Assembly: GCA_018819205.1 (NCBI GenBank)
Contig: JAHJQE010000070.1
Span: 1 to 41,824, forward strand
Source: Gammaproteobacteria bacterium
GTDB lineage: Bacteria > Pseudomonadota > Gammaproteobacteria > Burkholderiales > Gallionellaceae
Length of the DNA stretch: 41,824 nucleotides
Direction of reading: 5' to 3'
Shown: one piece after another, positions 40,009 through 41,824 of the stretch
How positions within the stretch are numbered: the stretch's first letter is position 1
Layout: the number at the start of each line of letters is the position of its first letter
Position numbers and translations under genes: made by a program
The notes under the pieces: generated by a model
Seen by the model: only the letters and a program-made list of their open reading frames with translations
The model's database searches: none
What the model was told of the DNA's origin: nothing

Positions 40009-40573
40009 CAGTCGCCATCTGGTTGGTGGCAGGGCGTGAAGCCATGCCACGCACCGCGAACAGTTCCACGCGTTCCATCGGGATGTGGTCGCCAGCATCC
40101 TTTCCGTAGTAGGTCTCGACGATGGTGCCCTGTTCGTCGATGAGGAAGTCTGCCGGCATCAGGTTGCCGCTTGCCATGCCGCGCATGCCGACCATTCCCA
40201 TGCCGCGCAGCATGGTGGGCATGCGCAGCAGCATCGCCTTGAGTTTGCCCAACATCGAATGGTTCACCTCGAACAGTTGATGCGCATCGCCTTGCGGGTC
40301 TGCCACCATGCGGAAGGGGCGCGGGCGACGGGCGATGAACTGGCGCACATCCTCCGCTTCGGATTTGAAGATCACCACGATATCCAGCCCGAGGCTGTTC
40401 AGGCCGGGATAGTTATTGGTCAGGTCATACACTCTGAAGTTGCAGAAAGGGCAGGTCGCTTCGCGGAACAGCGAGAGCAGCACTTTTCTGCCCTGACCGA
40501 TCTGGATCGGTAGGCCGTGGATGTCCTGCAGCTGGCGCAGCGGGGATTGGGTCGGGGCAAGTAGCTGCATCAT
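40004..40573 (-). CDS. AhpC/TSA-family peroxiredoxin-like protein
   Basis: A 189-residue thioredoxin-fold protein. FREATCPFCNFRVYDL has a CPFC active-site pair at the position of peroxiredoxin/TSA redox Cys; VVIFKSEAEDVRQFIARR and PADFLIDEQGTIVETYYG are typical of the family. A Met-rich stretch (MLLRMPTMLRGMGMVGMRGM) near residue 120 is unusual and may contact a metal. No signal peptide. Two ATGs are adjacent; AGGAGAA precedes them. Expressed from a divergent ECF-type promoter. Confidence 0.88.
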   Translation of the reverse strand: MMQLLAPTQSPLRQLQDIHGLPIQIGQGRKVLLSLFREATCPFCNFRVYDLTNNYPGLNSLGLDIVVIFKSEAEDVRQFIARRPRPFRMVADPQGDAHQLFEVNHSMLGKLKAMLLRMPTMLRGMGMVGMRGMASGNLMPADFLIDEQGTIVETYYGKDAGDHIPMERVELFAVRGMASRPATNQMATA

Positions 40574-40608
40574 GGTTCTCCTGATCGGTCATGTGGTGGA
40601 TGTGTGAG

Positions 40609-40637
40609 TTGGTCGAACGCAGTGCGGATTCCTTACA
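40609..40637 (-). promoter_or_regulatory. ECF-type promoter of the AhpC-like gene (divergent half)
   Basis: TGTAAGGAA and CGTTCGACCAA, 9 bp apart (15 bp between GTAAGG and CGACCAA), read on the minus strand towards the AhpC-like gene, 36 bp before its ATG. It is paired head to head with the plus-strand promoter at 40649-40677. Confidence 0.7.
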
Positions 40638-40648
40638 AACAATATTCA

Positions 40649-40677
40649 TGTAAGGAAATGCGTGTTCGTTCGACCAA
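40649..40677 (+). promoter_or_regulatory. ECF-type promoter of the thioredoxin-ccdA pair (divergent half)
   Basis: TGTAAGGAA-N9-CGTTCGACCAA reads on the plus strand, identical in both boxes and spacing to the minus-strand partner. The two -35-like boxes form an inverted repeat (40629-40657) around an 11-bp centre, so one divergent region drives both units. It ends 38 bp before the thioredoxin ATG. Confidence 0.7.
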
Positions 40678-40715
40678 GATGTATCGGACCAACCGATGCC
40701 CCTAAGGAGATTGCC

Positions 40716-41090
40716 ATGTTCAAGAAACTGTTCTTATCGCTGCTGCTGTTGCTTCCCCTGTTCGCCCACGCAGCCGGTGAACCCTACACGCAGAACAAAC
40801 TGGACGCGTTGAACAAGTCCGGCCAAGCAGCGCTGGTGTTCATCCACGCCCCATGGTGTCCCACCTGCCGCGCACAGGATGCGGTGCTGGACAAACTGTT
40901 GCCGACGGACGAATTCAAATCCTTCACCACTCTGAAGGTCGATTTCGATGGCCAGCATGATGTGGTCAAAGCATTCGGCGTGCGTTATCAGAGCACGCTG
41001 ATCGTGTTCAAGGGCGGCCATGAAGTGGCGCGCGTGACCGGTGAGACGGATCGCGACAAGATCGCCGCATTGTTGCGCAAGGCGCTGTAG
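40716..41090 (+). CDS. Periplasmic thioredoxin-like protein
   Basis: A 124-residue protein with a Sec signal (MFKKLFLSLLLLLPLFAHAA) and a thioredoxin fold whose active site is FIHAPWCPTCRAQDAV (CPTC). VRYQSTLIVFKGG holds the cis-Pro region, although Ser/Thr replaces the usual Pro neighbourhood (YQST). Probably a periplasmic thiol reductase fed by the CcdA-like protein downstream, 2 bp away. GGAGATT precedes the ATG at 40716. Reduction of the Cys-repeat protein is a possible job, by context only. Confidence 0.9.
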   Translation: MFKKLFLSLLLLLPLFAHAAGEPYTQNKLDALNKSGQAALVFIHAPWCPTCRAQDAVLDKLLPTDEFKSFTTLKVDFDGQHDVVKAFGVRYQSTLIVFKGGHEVARVTGETDRDKIAALLRKAL

Positions 41091-41092
41091 AG

Positions 41093-41818
41093 ATGGAACT
41101 GACCGCAGCCAGTTACGGCTTGTCCTTCCTCGCCGGCGTGCTGTCAACACTGTCGCCGTGCGTGCTGCCGCTGGTGCCGATCCTGATGGGTTCCGCGGCG
41201 GGTAAGCATTTTCTCGGCCCGTTCGCGCTGGTGGGCGGCTTGATGATCTCGTTCACCGCCATTGGAGTGGGTCTGGGTTCGCTGGGCGGCAGCATTGGTT
41301 TGGAACAGGACACTTTGCGTGTGGTCGGCGGCGTGCTGTTGTTGCTGTTCGGCGCGTTGCTGGTGTCCAGCCGGTTGCAGGATCGATTCAGCGCGGCGGT
41401 CAGCCGTCTCGGTGTGGGGCAGGGCATGCTGGCGCATTTCAATCTGGACGGTCTGCACGGCCAGTTCCTGCTCGGTCTGTTGCTGGGCGTGGTGTGGAGT
41501 CCGTGTGTCGGGCCCACCCTGGGGGTGGCGATCACGCTGGCGAGTCAGGGAGAAGCCTTGGTGCAAGTCGCCTCGGTGATGGCGGTGTTCAGCCTGGGCA
41601 CTGGCCTGCCGCTGCTCGCGCTCGGTATGTTGTCCCGCCAGGCGATGGGCAAATGGCGCGGGCGTATGATGAACGCCGGTCAGAAGGCCAAGAAATTATT
41701 CGGAGTGGCTTTGTTGCTGATCGGCGTATTGGTGTTATCGGGCGCGGATAAAGGATTTGAGAAGTGGGCAGTCAACGCCATGCCCGAGTGGATGGTTAAC
41801 CTGACGACGCGCTATTAA
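41093..41818 (+). CDS. CcdA/DsbD-type membrane thiol-electron transporter
   Basis: A 241-residue protein with about six membrane segments matching the DsbD transmembrane domain. The two half-site cysteines occur in TLSPCVLPLVPILMG near residue 22 and VWSPCVGPTLG near residue 134. It passes reducing equivalents from cytoplasmic thioredoxin to periplasmic partners, here most likely the thioredoxin encoded immediately upstream. The C-terminal VNAMPEWMVNLTTRY is short and periplasmic or cytoplasmic. The stop is 6 bp from the end of the window, so it is complete. Confidence 0.92.
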   Translation: MELTAASYGLSFLAGVLSTLSPCVLPLVPILMGSAAGKHFLGPFALVGGLMISFTAIGVGLGSLGGSIGLEQDTLRVVGGVLLLLFGALLVSSRLQDRFSAAVSRLGVGQGMLAHFNLDGLHGQFLLGLLLGVVWSPCVGPTLGVAITLASQGEALVQVASVMAVFSLGTGLPLLALGMLSRQAMGKWRGRMMNAGQKAKKLFGVALLLIGVLVLSGADKGFEKWAVNAMPEWMVNLTTRY

Positions 41819-41824
41819 CTCAGC

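Overview
The window looks like the chromosome of a betaproteobacterial sulfur oxidiser, probably near Gallionellaceae/Sulfuricellaceae (Sideroxydans- or Sulfuricella-like). This placement is inference: it rests on a complete oxidative (reverse) dsr operon, a type I sulfide:quinone oxidoreductase, the GC-rich codon use and the absence of photosynthesis genes. No rRNA, tRNA or CRISPR array was seen.

Layout. (1) 1-1266: AT-rich tail of an integron cassette array. It holds the 3' part of a CxxCH protein gene, a small lipoprotein gene, and an attC-like palindrome after each. (2) 4495-1350, minus strand: six tightly packed genes divergent from dsrA. They encode a 71-aa protein, a Cas6-like RAMP protein, a DsrC paralogue lacking both redox cysteines, a tandem TusA-TusA fusion, an unknown protein and a TauD-like dioxygenase. 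(3) 4775-18627: dsrABEFHCMKLJOPN, a DUF4202 gene and cysG. This is the cytoplasmic sulfur-oxidation machinery, its membrane complex, and siroheme synthesis and amidation. (4) 18669-20730: four small genes of unknown function in the same direction. (5) 20791-25933: the molybdenum cofactor operon moaA-C-D-E-mobB-mobA-moeA-mog, interrupted by a hairpin-forming repeat between moaD and moaE. (6) 26001-32867: an outer-membrane-type protein, then sqr and a LuxR/NarL-type two-component system on the minus strand, then a phosphodiesterase, a rhodanese and a 388-aa unknown on the plus strand. (7) 32899-33598: a HigBA-like toxin-antitoxin pair whose toxin frame carries an amber stop at codon 13. (8) 33714-35718: a PatB-type C-S lyase and an EamA transporter. 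(9) 35787-41818: ergothioneine genes (DUF427-egtB-egtD), an ECF sigma factor with a zinc anti-sigma, a cytochrome-like protein with Asn-Pro-Cys-Ala-Ala repeats, an AhpC/TSA-like protein, and a thioredoxin-CcdA pair.

How they work together. Sulfide enters through Sqr as polysulfide or sulfane sulfur. TusA-, rhodanese- and DsrE-type carriers pass sulfur to DsrC, and DsrAB with DsrL oxidises it to sulfite. DsrMKJOP recycles DsrC and feeds electrons to the quinone pool. CysG and DsrN supply siroheme and siroheme amide.

Two regulatory signals stand out. A TACCC/GGGT palindrome sits just upstream of a good sigma-70 promoter at dsrA, and similar sites lie upstream of sqr and beside the kinase gene. 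That suggests the local two-component system controls sulfide and sulfur oxidation. Separately, four promoters at the right end share GTAAGG-N15/16-CGACCAA. This defines a candidate local ECF regulon covering ergothioneine synthesis, the repeat cytochrome, the peroxiredoxin-like protein and the thioredoxin-CcdA pair. It is the best candidate here for an undescribed system: a thiol/metal redox-stress module.
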